In this document: piece by piece, positions 1-10,571 of the stretch
How positions within the stretch are numbered: the stretch's first letter is position 1
Layout: every line of letters begins with the position of its first letter
NCBI GenBank assembly: GCA_031772625.1
Contig: CM062812.1
Coordinates: forward strand, 728,598,300 to 728,662,299
Source of the DNA: Pinus tabuliformis
Taxonomy: Eukaryota; Streptophyta; Pinopsida; Pinales; Pinaceae
DNA length: 64,000 nucleotides
Direction: 5' to 3'
Notes under the pieces: generated by a model
Told to the model about the DNA's origin: nothing
The model's input: the letters and a program-made list of their open reading frames with translations, nothing else
Database searches by the model: none
Position numbers and translations under genes: made by a program

Positions 1-877
1 ATCCAAGCTAGGAGAAAACTTGATTTTCCCAAGGTCACTTCAGAGGTGCATCAATCCTCCCGAGGCGATTGTATTTTTGACATTTCTCTAAAACCATGAC
101 ACCTGTGTAGAACGTGAAGGTAATTTTTCTTTCTTGGCCTGTTGTGGACAAAAATCTCTCTCAATTTTCCAAAATTCATCTTTAATTTCTTAGAAACATC
201 ATTTGAGTGAAACTTATCCTGATGTGCGGAACAAGAGATTTGTCGAAATGAAGCGAAATGAAGGGGATAGGGAGCTTCTAAATTCTTGAGAAAATTTTTA
301 GAAGTAGGGAGGGATGTTAGGAAGTAGGGGAAAGTGGAATCTCAAATATTGAGTGAGGGGAAGGGGTCCAAAAGGGCAAAACACAGGCCCAACCTAGAAA
401 ATTGCCAAGTTGTAGCAAGAAACCAGGGTTTGTGCGAAAATGAGGAATTTGGGGGATTTCAGTGATGGGAAGTGTTTAATAAGGTACATGAAGGATAGGG
501 GAAGGTGTATGAACATATGGATACAAGTTTTGCTAATGATTTGACCATTCAAGAGAAATTGCCTTCAAAACCCTAGGAGAGGGAAATGAACCTTGCCTAT
601 GCGCAACTGAAGCATGAACAAGGTGTAAAATGACCCAATGGAACCTAACATGATGATGATAAACCTCTGAATGATGATAGAATCAGCTGAATAGTGACAT
701 AGACTGACATTTGGGCAACTTTGAAAGGAGTGAAAGCAAACCCTAGACCTAAGGCCTAGTGACCAAATTTTGCTTGAAGACTCACTGAAATGACAAAATT
801 TGACCTTGACACTCTGAGACCACTTTGTAAGAGCATATTCGATCACTGGAGGAAGGGTGGAAAGACTGACACTAACA
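1..877 (-). repeat. 3' LTR of element A (partial, cut by window edge)
   Basis: These bases match about 6527-7402 nearly base for base. On the minus strand the LTR opens with TGTTAGTGTCAG at 877. The base before it (878) belongs to the internal region. The remainder of the LTR, about 2.9 kb if it equals the other copy, lies left of the window. No coding is claimed here. Confidence 0.85.
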
Positions 878-1142
878 TTGGCTCCAATGGGGATGGTAGC
901 TCCTTGGAGGTGCCAAGGACGGCAGATCTTTGGGAGAGAAAACAGTGCCTTATCCATGGGCAATGGAGTCAAAAACTCAAACTAAAATGCTTGACTGAAA
1001 ACTGATGACTCGATGACACAAATTGACTCTCACTCCACTAAAAACTGACTCAATACTTAAACACAACCGATAAACTGGAAATGATGCTCAAAGTGGAGCT
1101 TATTCATCAAAACCTACTATAACAGTTTCATTCATCACCTGA
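878..1142 (-). other. 3' untranslated stretch of element A
   Basis: This is noncoding sequence between the end of the gag-region reading frame and the 3' LTR. The bases beside the LTR read ATTGGAGCCAA on the minus strand. Element B has the similar ATGTGGAGCCAC at the equivalent place (8723-8735), so a shared plus-strand priming site is likely, although it is not a classic purine run. Confidence 0.5.
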
Positions 1143-2156
1143 TCAAGTGAAATGAAACAAATAATGCAACCAAGTAAGTATTTCGTCTGCTGGTTGAATT
1201 CTCCGCAAGTGCTCGCTTATGAACAACAAGAGAGAACTACTGAAAGGAAACTCCCATGACAACTTGGAAACAGATCCGTTGAATGCTATGGATTCTCTAT
1301 CTGCCTCCAAAAACACTGCATAAGGATCTTGAAATTCATGCACACTGGGATTTAGCTCATCCAATGGATTACTTCTCTTCTCTTCATACCGTGAGTGCAA
1401 AATTTGATCTGAGCTTTGTGACGAGACTCCTACTGAAAATGACAAAGAAACCAGCTGCCGGGTCAAGTTTATATCAGTACACGTTTCAGGCTCACATGTA
1501 ATTAATGGAGAAAGACTTTGACTGCAAACCTCATCCAAAACATCAGCTATTGGATCATGAAAAACTTGAAAACGTTGTTGCAACCCATTTTCTATTTGTT
1601 CCATTGTGATTACATGATTGCCTACATGCTGCTCATTTTTTACTAAAGATGTACTATGCAATTTTCCCTTCAAAAACTGAAATGATTCGAAACAAAATGG
1701 TATGGAATTATCTTGCATCATCTGAGCATATGTTCTAGCTTCCAAGTCTTTATTTGCAACTTGACAATCAAACGCATTCGGGGGCTGCAAATCTGGGTAT
1801 GAAAAGTCTTGAACAAGGTTTTCATTGCTCTCAAGGTGGTCACGATCGAAACTTATCGACAATTGATTTTTGAGTGCATGAATTTTATCTCTGATGAACT
1901 GACAGGAAGCAAAACAAAAAGGCAAACATCCTTCACTTACTTCAAAATTTTTTGCACTTTCCTCGTCATTTTCATAGCTGATATGCATCGGTTGATCACT
2001 GTATTCGAGCTGCTGTAAGTGAACTTCCTCCTCCCACAAACTAGCTACTGATTTGTTTGCAAGATTAGCTTCTGTTTGGAGAACATAATCATCATCATAC
2101 TGATCAAACTGAGGCAAATCATCAGTATAAAATACATCATCAAGCATACATGTCAT
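1143..2156 (-). pseudogene. Acidic C-terminal part of element A gag region
   Basis: A 337-residue minus-strand reading region just downstream of the gag core. It is acidic (for example the DQYDDDY stretch near residue 20) and shows no zinc knuckle, protease or RT motif. A short motif of the form PFCFxSxQFxxxKxH occurs twice, near residues 80 and 150, suggesting an internal duplication. It lies in the place where autonomous relatives carry protease and pol. I read it as a C-terminal extension of the Gag polyprotein, because it follows the core closely and ends shortly before the 3' LTR. Its function is unknown. It is part of a broken element and is not a host gene. Confidence 0.55.
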
Positions 2157-2225
2157 ATCAACAGATCTCTCTTCTCCAAGATGATTAATAAGACAATCAT
2201 TATCAGATCTATAACAATTGGGATA

Positions 2226-3323
2226 CTAAATAAGATGTTTTGGATCAGTAGCTTGTTCTTCTTCAATCAGTGAGCCATGGGCATGAATACTATTCTCATT
2301 CCTTGCATTGATCTTGTCCATCATATTTTCCACTGCACTTACCAAAATGTCAAGCTTCACCTCTAGAGATGTTGATTCCTCCGGATCTATGTTTTTCATC
2401 TCTTCTTCTTTCAACCTTGCCCTTCAGATCAGCAAGGGAGCCTCTACATTTACTGCACTTTTCTGCATCGCTTCAAGTGTTGCAAGGTTCCTTTCTCTCA
2501 GCTGAAACTCCATTTCCATATCAAAGGCATCCGGATAGTGCAAGAGAGCAGATCTAGGAGGAGGCCTTATATCAACTGGTATCAAATAATAAACTTGATT
2601 AAATCTGGCTGAAAACTGTTGTACTGTCTCCCCTGGCATTCTTTTCAGCTGGTTATACTCTTCTATAATCAAGAGAAGGTTCTGCCCGATCATCCACCTG
2701 TCGAGAAAAACTCTGACGAACTGCCGGAAATCTGAGATGCTCGCATCAGTCAGGGTTTTGAACCAACTCTTGACTTTGCCTTGCAAAGAAAGAGCAAAAA
2801 GCCTTATACTAACATCTTCTTCATCAACTTCAAAAAGATCTAGAAAATTCTTAACATTCTGCACATGTTGCTCAGCGTTGACATTCTTACATTCACCGTC
2901 AAACCTCGGTAAGTATAGATCATAGTTTTTGGGGAAAGCATGGAGAACAGAAGGTAAAATAAGAGGTTTATACCGATCTAGAATTCTACAAGGTGTAGGG
3001 GTATGTACAGCAGGTATAGAATCAGTCTTGGTCTCTTGGGGCTCATCAATTTGAAGATGGTCATCACAAGATTTAGAAGAAAGGTCTTGATCAAGCTCAA
3101 AGGTATGCAAATCTTTGGTATTTACCATCTTCAAAGGGAAGGAATCAAATGTAGGCCTGGGATCTTTTCTCAAGCATAGTATATTTTGCAAAGCCTTATT
3201 AATGTTCTCCGGAAAAGAGAAGAAATAATTTATAACAAAGAATGAAATGTTTTGGATGAAATTCCAACTTGAATACTTGATCTGTCCATATTGTCCTTTC
3301 ATGTTTCTACTGGTCAGGATCAT
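2226..3323 (-). pseudogene. Gag core of element A
   Basis: This is the structural Gag of a Tat-type Ty3/gypsy element, which forms the virus-like particle. The capsid-type segment is recognisable in the middle of the 299-residue frame at 2424-3323: LPRFDGECKN, then FLDLFEVDEEDVSIRLFALS, then QGKVKSWFKTL, then PGETVQQFSARFNQVYY. The tail LRERNLATLEAMQ is shared with the gag tail of element B (LRERNLETLEQMQ), so the two elements are relatives. A short adjoining region at 2226-2414 continues the same domain. It begins about 300 bases after the primer-binding site. The assignment to gag is firm; the exact start is not. Confidence 0.8.
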
Positions 3324-3627
3324 CCTTCAGTGAAGTCTTTGGATCTAATCTCAAAACTAATTTAGAGTCACCAGGTGAATGATTTCAGCCTTGCCAGTGT
3401 CTGATCGTTGTCTACCATCAACAATCAGATCTGAACTTGATACATGTACTGGGGTAATTAACAAGTTAGATGTCACGTTTACAAGCTAGACCGGAGATTG
3501 ACTGAAGCAGCATTTATCTACTTGCGCTAATGCAAAGAAAAAGCGTTTCGAAGGCTACCTGACATAACTTTAGGCTCCGTCTATAGCTTATCAAACCAAT
3601 GACATCAACAAGCAAACCATTTGGTCT

Positions 3628-3645
3628 TCCCTAGTATGGTCGCCA
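3628..3645 (-). other. Primer-binding site of element A
   Basis: The minus strand reads TGGCGACCATACTAGGGA, three bases after the LTR end. The same arrangement, with TGTCGACCATACTGGGGA, occurs in element B. The TGGCGAC...CTGGGGA style is the one I know from plant Tat/Ogre elements. This site is what fixes the true inner edge of the LTR. Confidence 0.75.
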
Positions 3646-4644
3646 CTATGTTAGAGCCCAGATTTGTCTCAGGCTGAAAAGACAAGGTTCTAGGTGCACA
3701 TCAAACCACGCTCAGCCTCATAGCTAGTCCTACGAGGACAGAAGAGGGCTCTCTCTGGGTCAATCTCGGCAAAAGGTAATCGATGAGGCTCAAGATGACT
3801 AAATTTGCAATTGATCTTAGGCTAGGTATGAAGTGCAAGGAGTTTGAGGTTGATTTTTTAAGGTTTTTGTTGAATCAAAGGAAAAGGCAATTTTGGGTGC
3901 GGGGATGAGATACAGTTTTTGCAGAGGTCTACTTGGGGCAAGGTAGGCGATCGTCTTGATGCTTTTAAAGAGAATGAATGGCTAGATCTAACTAGTGAGA
4001 AGCTAAGGAGAGTAAGAAGCTTTCAAGGATTCTCCTTAAATAGATGAAAACATGGAAAATCAAACAAATTCAAAGGCAGAGCATAACAATCTATGGATTC
4101 TACCTTAACACTTCATTTGTTCAATTGTAGAAGATGAGAGAAGGAAAATGATACACATAAAAACTTACAATTACTAAAAGAAGCACACCATCAAAACATA
4201 AAGCTACATGGATCCTAAACAGTGCTGCAAAACCCTGGTCTTTCCTTTGCCAAAATTGCAGAAGTGAATGTACAATAGAGTGTCAAGCTTTTCCCAAGAG
4301 TCCAACCATGAAAATGACTTAGGAATTACATAATATAGGCAAGTCAACATATTCCCTTGTCTCTAGGGGTCGATCTCATCATTCTAGGAGATGTTTCAAC
4401 CAATTCTAAACAAAGCACTACAATCTAGGCAGTCAAAACAACTTGCCTCTATAAGGTAGGAAACTGATTCATTCATTAAATTTTCACTCTTTGGTGGATG
4501 AATCTTCTAGAACATGTAACTAAGTGCCAAAATTACACCATGTTCAGTCAATTACATCAAGAGAAGTCAAAAATTACATCACAAAGCAAAACTAGTCAAA
4601 CTGGCCGAATTTCTGAGCTGAAAGATGAAAAATTGGGCAAAAAA

Positions 4645-5030
4645 TGTATATGCGCCGTGCTGATTTCTATATGCGCCGCGCTACTTTGCTGCTGATTTTG
4701 AGGCACTTTCTGAAGTCCAAATTGAGCTCAAGTTGGCTTGTTGGAATGCCCTACCAATCTACTTTCCAACCCAAGTGGAATTTTCCAATTTGGTGTCCAT
4801 TTTCCCCTCCAAAAGTGCATTCTCCCAAGACTGCTTCCTATGTGTCAAAATAGGGGCAGTGAGGTTATTTTTTTGCATGTTTTTTGACCTTTTGGGGACC
4901 CAGAACTTGCCCAAGTTTCTTGTCCAAGTAGAAAAATTCACGATTTCTCATGAAAAATCCAAAACTGCAAGCCATTTGTAATTTGGAGCTCCCAATCCTA
5001 TGCGTCGTGCAAGGTGCGCGACGCATATAG
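4645..5030. repeat. CpG-rich GCGCGACGCATATAG-like motifs, first cluster
   Basis: Short GC-rich words stand out in AT-rich LTR sequence: ATATGCGCCGTGCTG and ATATGCGCCGCGCTA near 4647 and 4670, then TATGCGTCGTGC followed by GCGCGACGCATATAG near 5000-5030. The last pair is arranged head to head. A second cluster lies at 6305-6400. They survive as CpG in a fossil LTR, where CpG usually decays. Confidence 0.5.
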
Positions 5031-5116
5031 GGAAAAACCCTGTTTTTTAACACAAAAATTTCGAAAATCACCAAAAATGCCCCAAATTTCTTGAAATTTG
5101 GGCTGGGGGACCCCAA

Positions 5117-5773
5117 TCAAGTACCATGCTCAGCCAAAGAGGCTGCGGCCAAGATTTGGAGTCGATCATGCACTTTTTGCCTCTTTTGCTTTTTGATTAC
5201 CTTCTTCAAATTCGCCTTTAGATTCCTTATCCGTGCCTTGCAAACTTTGTTCTGTGCCCTGTAGTGGACAGCCATGTGTCTCAACAATGCATTGTCCCTG
5301 TTGACCCTTTTCAGCAGTCTCTTTGACCTCATATCACTCATCTCACTTTGTAGAGTGCCGAGCAAACTTTTCTGCCCCCTTCGATTCAAGGAGCTTGACT
5401 GAGATATCACTTTGATTTAAAGGCTGATAATTAATCTGCTTTGGAATACCTTGATCATAAATTTGTTGGCCCAAGTAATTAATATTCTGAGAATGGAAAC
5501 TCGATATCTGAGGCAAAATTTGACTAGAGGCAGAAGACTGTACCTGGCCTAAAGGCTGTCCTTGAAAGATGAGTGTGCCTATTGTGTGAATTGAGTAAGA
5601 AATTGGTTATTACTTTGTGACTGCCCCTGATTAGCTAACTCTACATGTGAACTAGATGGAGATTGCATTTGATTTCCTGATTGTGTTTGCATCAAGCTTT
5701 GATTTCGTGCCTCAAATTGATTTCTTAGCTGTACATGCAACTGATTCGTGGCTGAACGTGCCTTTGTCAACAA
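5117..5773 (-). other. Coding-like tracts inside element A LTR (Q/N-rich, then basic coiled-coil-like)
   Basis: On the minus strand, 5579-5773 reads as a Gln/Asn/Ser-rich low-complexity peptide (for example NQFEARNQSLMQTQSGNQ). Downstream, 5117-5410 reads as a 97-residue Lys/Arg-rich peptide with heptad-like spacing (RIRNLKANLKKVIKKQKRQK). Both lie in element sense within the LTR. I recognise no named domain. They may be remnants of an LTR-carried accessory frame, as in element B, or chance open frames in biased sequence. The compositions are distinctive enough to make chance less likely for the first tract. Confidence 0.4.
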
Positions 5774-6304
5774 TGGATCATTGCCTTGAAGAACAGAGGA
5801 TGGTGTTTGATTAAAATTTATTTCCTTGCTTCATTGGCAAAGACAGCCTTGATGTCATTTTTGGATATGGGGAACAAAGGGTTTAAGGAATAGTATTTAG
5901 ATTTTGGGATAACGATTAGGGTTTAGGAATGTGTAGCTAGGGTTTGGGAATTTGCATGTGGAATTTTGAGAAATGAGATTTGGGATATGGGATTAGTGAA
6001 CTTTTTAGGGATATGTGAGTTTAGGGATCGAGAAATCAAGAGAAAAATGGAATAAAGGAGTGGTGAGGGAATAAAGGATGGACTTGGTAACAAAACAACA
6101 GTTTGAAATCCTAGGCAGCAATTTTCTTTAAGAAATTTCAAAGGTAGGGTTTGGTTTCGTTTTGAACACTCACCATACACAAACACCATCAAACCACCAT
6201 CAAATTTGGATAAAAGGCAATAACAGAGGGTTAACCTACTTGAACAAGTGATGATCCACAGGTTTCGGGTGATTTGGAGCAAGTTTGTGAAGTTTTTGAT
6301 GGCG

Positions 6305-6400
6305 TGGCGCACAGGGAAGGTGCGGTGCATATAGCTTCATTTCTCAGTGCAAAAATACCCTGGCGCGACGCATATGGAAGGCGCGACGCATATAGCCTGT
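6305..6400. repeat. CpG-rich GCGCGACGCATATAG-like motifs, second cluster
   Basis: Three copies occur within 100 bases: a degenerate GGTGCGGTGCATATAGC, then GCGCGACGCATATGG and GCGCGACGCATATAG about 20 bases apart. The sequence after this cluster (AATTGAGCTCA...TTGGAAAT) resembles the sequence after the first cluster (AATTGAGCTCAAGTTGGCTT), so the two clusters may be copies of one longer diverged duplication about 1.7 kb apart. Confidence 0.5.
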
Positions 6401-7402
6401 GTGTAGCACTTTTTTGTAGGAGACTTTTGGAGGCCTTCCTGGTGTCGAAATTGAGCTCATGATAGCTCATTGGAAATATATTTGTGTCTAGTTATCATTT
6501 GAATCATCCAGAAAGTCATTTGGCCAACCAAGCTGGGAGAGAACTTGATTTTCCCAAGGTCACTTCAGAGGTGCATCAATCCTCCCGAGGCGATTGTATT
6601 TTTGACATTTCTCTAAAACCATGACACCTGTGTAAAAAGTGAAGGAGGTTTTTCTTTACTAGCTTGTTGAGGACAAAAAAGTCTCTCAGGTTTCCAAAAT
6701 TCATCTTTAATTGCTCATAAACATCATTTGAGTGAAACATATCCCGATGTGTGGAACAAGAGATTTGTCGAAATGAAGCGAAATGAAGGGGATAGGGAGC
6801 TTCTAAATTCTTGAGAAAATTTTTGGAAGTAAGGAGGGATGTTAGGAAGTAGGAGAAAGTGGAATCTCAGAGATTGAGTGAGGGGAAGGGGTCCAAAAGG
6901 GAAAAACACAGGCCCAACCTAAAAAATTGCCAAGTTGTAGCAAGAAACTAGGGTTTGTGCAAAAATGAGGAATTTGGGGGATTTCAGTGATGGGAAGTGT
7001 TTAATAAGGTACATGAAGGATAGGGGAAGGTGTATGAACATATGCGTACAAGTTTTGCTAATGATTTGACCATTCAAGAGAAATTGCCTTCAAAACCCTA
7101 GGAGAGGGAAATGAACCTTGCCTAGGCGCAACTGAAGCATGAACAAGGTGTGAAATGACCCAATGGAACCCGACATGATGATGATAACCCTCTGAATGAT
7201 GATAGACTCAGCTGAATAGTGACTTAGACTGACATTTGGGCAAATTTGAAAGGAGTGAAAGCAAACCCTAGACCTAATGCCTAGTGACCAAATTTTGCTT
7301 GAAGACTCACTAAAATGACAAAATTTGACCTTGACACTCTGATACCATTTTGTAGGAGCATATTTGATCACTGGAGGAAGGCGGGAAAGACTGACACTAA
7401 CA

Positions 7403-7407
7403 CACGC
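7403..7407. other. Target-site duplication flank of element A (one side)
   Basis: The five bases CACGC follow the end of element A and already belong to element B's LTR. The uninterrupted B LTR copy reads CATGT at the matching place (27958-27962), with C-to-T changes at CpG. The partner copy is left of the window, so the duplication itself cannot be seen. Confidence 0.5.
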
Positions 7408-8722
7408 GATATAACTTGGTGCTGCCACGTAGTCAAACAGTGCTCGGCCAAAACTGCGAATCTCACGTGCATTTGGACCATTAACTATTGGATTGTGAAT
7501 CTTTGTGATATTCCCATGCATCGTTGGATCTGGAGGTGGGATATCAGATGGATATCGTGTGGTGAAGTTGCATAGATGGAGTTGGGATGTGGTTGGAGGG
7601 GCCGAGGTTTAATTACAATGAATTGTAATTAATTAAAAAATAATGATGGGATTTTAATATAAGCAGCGGGTTAATAAAAGGTGGGGACCAAGTGTTATAT
7701 GCTGGATTTTTTAACTATACACCAAGGTTTGGTGAGTTAAAAGGGTGTCGGGGAATTTACACCGTCGGGGACGTTAAATACATAAAGCAGGGGTATAATA
7801 AATAACTTAGGATAAAGGGTTTTATTGGGTTTTTAAGGGGAAAAGGAGAAATTAATAAGGGGGGACGTATTATTCGTGATGGGAATGGGTTTCACACTAT
7901 GGAAATGTCTGAAACAAAATGAAAAAGGTCAAAATGAAGGGAAAATGGTTTTCATAAGTAATGAAGTGATAATGAGGGGAAATTAGTAATCTTAAGTATG
8001 TGGGGGTCTAGTAAAATGAGGGGAAATTAGTAAAAAGCTTTAGTGAATATCCTTTCTCTTTCATAATTCCTCCTGCACATGAACCATAGGACTAAGCATG
8101 ATGAATGTGCTTTTTCACTCAGCAACCTTGTGCACTTGGAAAACTTCTTCTACCTACCCTTTATTTACCCTAGCATTTTCTCTTCATTCATTAAGTGCAT
8201 TTGAGCTTGCTAACCCTTTATTTCTTTTTCTTTTGATAAGAAAACTATCTAATTCTAACCTTATAACTTCCAATGCCTCAGATTAAACTGATGAGATCAT
8301 TATTATTCTCTACCTAACTATTGATCTGCCAAGATTAAACAATTTGGCTAGATCATTTTTCTCTATCTATCAACATGAAATTTAAAGCATGAATGTGTCA
8401 AGATTAGATTATTTTACCATCATGGATTGTGGCATTTTTGACAAGCTGCACAAAATATTATTTTGCAAAGTAAAGTAAAAGGAGTGGCATTTTCATTTTC
8501 ACACTTTCATGATCTATTCTTATCTCTTTTTGGGGTTCATATTTTTTTTTTATCTTTTTCTTTCTTTGTATCCTCTGATTATTCTTTTAGGACATACCAT
8601 CTTTACATTTTTTAATTTTAATATGGGAAAACATTTTGCAAAAAGCAAAAGTATGTACAATATTATAGGACTAACCATAACCAATTCAAAATTATGAATC
8701 CTATTATTATAGGACCCTAATA
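7403..8722 (-). repeat. 3' LTR of element B (first 1.3 kb; rest beyond element A)
   Basis: Matches 27958-29286 along its full length, for example the shared ATGATGAATGTGCTTTTTCA region at 8097. Homology runs right up to the end of element A at 7402, which shows that A is inserted in this LTR. It is noncoding apart from chance open frames. Confidence 0.9.
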
Positions 8723-8968
8723 GTGGCTCCACATGGGGATGGCATTTCCTGGTGAAATGTCAAGAATTTTAAGATTAGTAGCCTTTGAAATGTTAACCGT
8801 GGTTGCCTTGTAGCTGCTTCTCTGTGATCTGATTTATTCATACATATGATGGTATACCTTTCAAAGCTCAGGGCCTTCTCTTCGTGCTTCAACCTCAAAA
8901 GATTTCCATACAATTCAATCTAGAATTTTCAATGGTATATACAATGATAAAAGTAAAATGAACAATTG
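8723..8968 (-). other. 3' noncoding stretch of element B
   Basis: Between the end of integrase and the 3' LTR. It begins at the LTR edge with ATGTGGAGCCAC (minus strand), like the equivalent site of element A. I see nothing else here. Confidence 0.5.
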
Positions 8969-10154
8969 TCAATCTATGGATAAGTAATTCTTGAGCATTC
9001 TACCATTGATTGGTCCTCTTGGTAGATATGTTCCATCTAATTGTCTTAAGAGAAATGCATTGTTACCTCTGTAACGATAAATGATGTAAGGACCTTGCCA
9101 TAGGAAATCAAATTTACCATGTTTACCCTTTTCTTCACGCCTATAATCCCATTTGAGTACTTTATCACCTGTGTAAAATTCATCAGTTGTGGTTTTCTTG
9201 TCAAAAATCTTTTTGATTTTCTCCTGGATCACTTGTGATTTGACATAGACTTCTTCTCTGGTTTGTTGCAGATGCGTTGTCTTATTTATCCTCCTTTGGA
9301 TGTCATTTAGTTCTACCTGCAACTCTTGAATCATTTTCATCATTGGTACTCCTAAAGTAGATGGAAAAATAGCATCCATTCCATATACTAGCTGGTAAGA
9401 AGGTGTACCAATGAACTTTTTGGTAGTTAGTCTATCTGCCCATAAGGCATTAACCAACTTTTTGTTCCATGTCATTTTATTGTCTTCTAGCAGTTTCTTA
9501 ATGATATTGACAAGGCTTTTGTTTGAGGATTTTGCATGTCCATTACCTTGAGGGTAATAGGCAGTGGAATGGCCAAGGGTAATGTGACATATGCTACAAA
9601 AGTCTACCATTTTCTTAGATTTGAAAGTAGATGAATTATCAGTAATGAGATTTTGTGGGCATCCAAACCTGGAAAGGATACTTTTCTCAAGGAATGAAAT
9701 GATGACAAAGTTTGTGGCTTGTCTAGAAGGGATGGATTCTATTCATTTAGTAAAGTAATCAGTGGTTGTCAAAATCCATTTATGCTCAACTAAGGAGGAT
9801 GAGTGGATTTCCCCAATGTAAGTCCAAACCCCATTTTTGAAAAGGCATTTCTGCAGAGATGGGTTTGAGAGGTAATGGCAAGAGTTTATTTTTACCTTTA
9901 AATATTTGGCACTTGTGACAGGAGGTCACATATTTCTTGATATCTGCAAAAAGGGTGGGCCAATAAAAACCTTCCCTTAAAATATTATCAGCTGTTTTTT
10001 TCCAGTATCGGTGTCCTCCACAATCTCCTACATGAAATTCTTGCATAACTTTGTCAGCTTCATCTTTTAATAAACAATTCAATAAAATTCCACCATTATC
10101 TTTCCAAAATAAATCATTGCCTATGGTACAATATTTCATTGATTTCATTTTCAA
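8969..10154 (-). pseudogene. Integrase of element B
   Basis: Ty3/gypsy integrase, the enzyme that joins the cDNA to host DNA. The N-terminal zinc-binding region is visible at 9786-10154 (CGGHRYWKKTA and then CHKCQ), followed by the start of the catalytic core (FQKWGLDL). The later core and C-terminal part lies at 8969-9610 (STAYYPQGNG, then ALWADRLTTKKFIGTPSYQL, then GPYIIYRYRGNNAF). These phrases are typical of plant Tat/Athila-type integrases. I see no chromodomain. It is the last gene before the 3' LTR, as expected for Ty3/gypsy. The reading is interrupted. Confidence 0.85.
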
Positions 10155-10163
10155 AAATCTACT

Positions 10164-10555
10164 TTAAGTTCTAGATAAACTAGGAGGATCTTGTAGGTTT
10201 AGTAAAAAAAATATGATATTTGCATACCAAGGTGAATCTATGAAAGTTTCATTTATCTGTGGAGTCACCATCTCTTCCTGATCATCTAAGGCACCAATGA
10301 AATTTATATCTAAGGCCTGACAGTTTGATTCAACCATGAGTTTAGCTAAACCTTGGCCTTTGATAAGTTTTGTAGTCTTTATCTCTATGTCATATTCCAA
10401 AATAGTGGCAATCCATTTGCCTCTCTTTCCTTCAGGCCCATTCTGTGTCAAAATTTCCTCTACTACTGATTTTGGAACATAAGCAATGATGTGTGAGTAC
10501 AAGATGTACACTCTAAAATTTGTAATAGCTTTCAATGAAGCAAGTACTTGTTTTT
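10164..10555 (-). pseudogene. Downstream RNase H of element B (C-terminal half, LINE-interrupted)
   Basis: Reads EKQVLASLKAITNFRVYILY, then KRGKWIATILEYDIEIKTTK, then LIKGQGLAKLMVESN. These are the hallmarks of the RNase H that follows RT in plant Ty3/gypsy elements. Its upstream part continues on the far side of the LINE insertion, at 18008 and beyond. It would have removed the RNA strand after reverse transcription. Integrase begins ten bases later. Confidence 0.8.
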
Positions 10556-10571
10556 CCATTATGTTGTACTT
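10556..10571. repeat. LINE target-site duplication, left copy
   Basis: CCATTATGTTGTACTT, matching 17992-18007 with one mismatch. Sixteen bases is a normal length for L1 insertion. It directly abuts the LINE poly(A) tail, seen as T bases on this strand. Confidence 0.85.

Larger units (their letters stand above)
1..7402 (-). mobile_element. Element A: gag-only Tat/Ogre-type LTR retrotransposon
   Basis: A fossil Ty3/gypsy element read on the minus strand. Its 5' LTR is at 3649-7402, its internal part at 878-3648, and its 3' LTR starts at 877 and runs off the left edge. The direct repeat 1-877 versus about 6527-7402 shows the LTR pair. Both LTR copies begin TGTTAGTGTC on the minus strand. The 5' LTR ends in CTAACA, three bases before a Tat-type primer-binding site. 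The internal part holds gag only, with no protease, RT, RNase H or integrase that I can see, so it must have relied on a relative for movement. It is inserted in the 3' LTR of element B, whose LTR sequence resumes at 7403. The LTRs differ by a few percent by eye, which makes it the youngest LTR insertion in the left nest. The reading frames are broken in a few places. Confidence 0.85.
3649..7402 (-). repeat. 5' LTR of element A (about 3.75 kb)
   Basis: The ends are TGTTAG...CTAACA, a 6-base inverted match. The right 0.88 kb is confirmed by the copy at 1-877. The left limit rests on the primer-binding site and terminal dinucleotides, because its counterpart lies outside the window. The LTR is unusually long and contains coding-like tracts at 5117-5773 and CpG-rich motifs near 4645-5030 and 6305-6400. 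The rest is AT-rich sequence in which I see nothing else. Confidence 0.75.

Noticed and set aside
7336-7352. A TGGTATCAGAG-like primer site (minus strand) implying a 50-base LTR
   Set aside because: The match lies inside the repeated LTR, is degenerate in the other copy, and has no gag next to it. The site at 3628-3645 fits all other data.
6527-7402. An LTR of only about 880 bases for element A
   Set aside because: The match stops at 6527 only because the other copy is cut by the window edge. A better border, with CTAACA end and Tat-type primer site, lies at 3649.
8098-8286. Short plus-strand frame present at 8098 and again at 28656
   Set aside because: It recurs only because both places are copies of the element B LTR. 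It has no recognisable domain.
7407-8722. A complete 1.3-kb LTR for element B
   Set aside because: Homology with the other copy runs to the exact end of element A (7402), and the TG start seen at 27962 is internal. The LTR continues, as the primer site at 22852-22869 shows.
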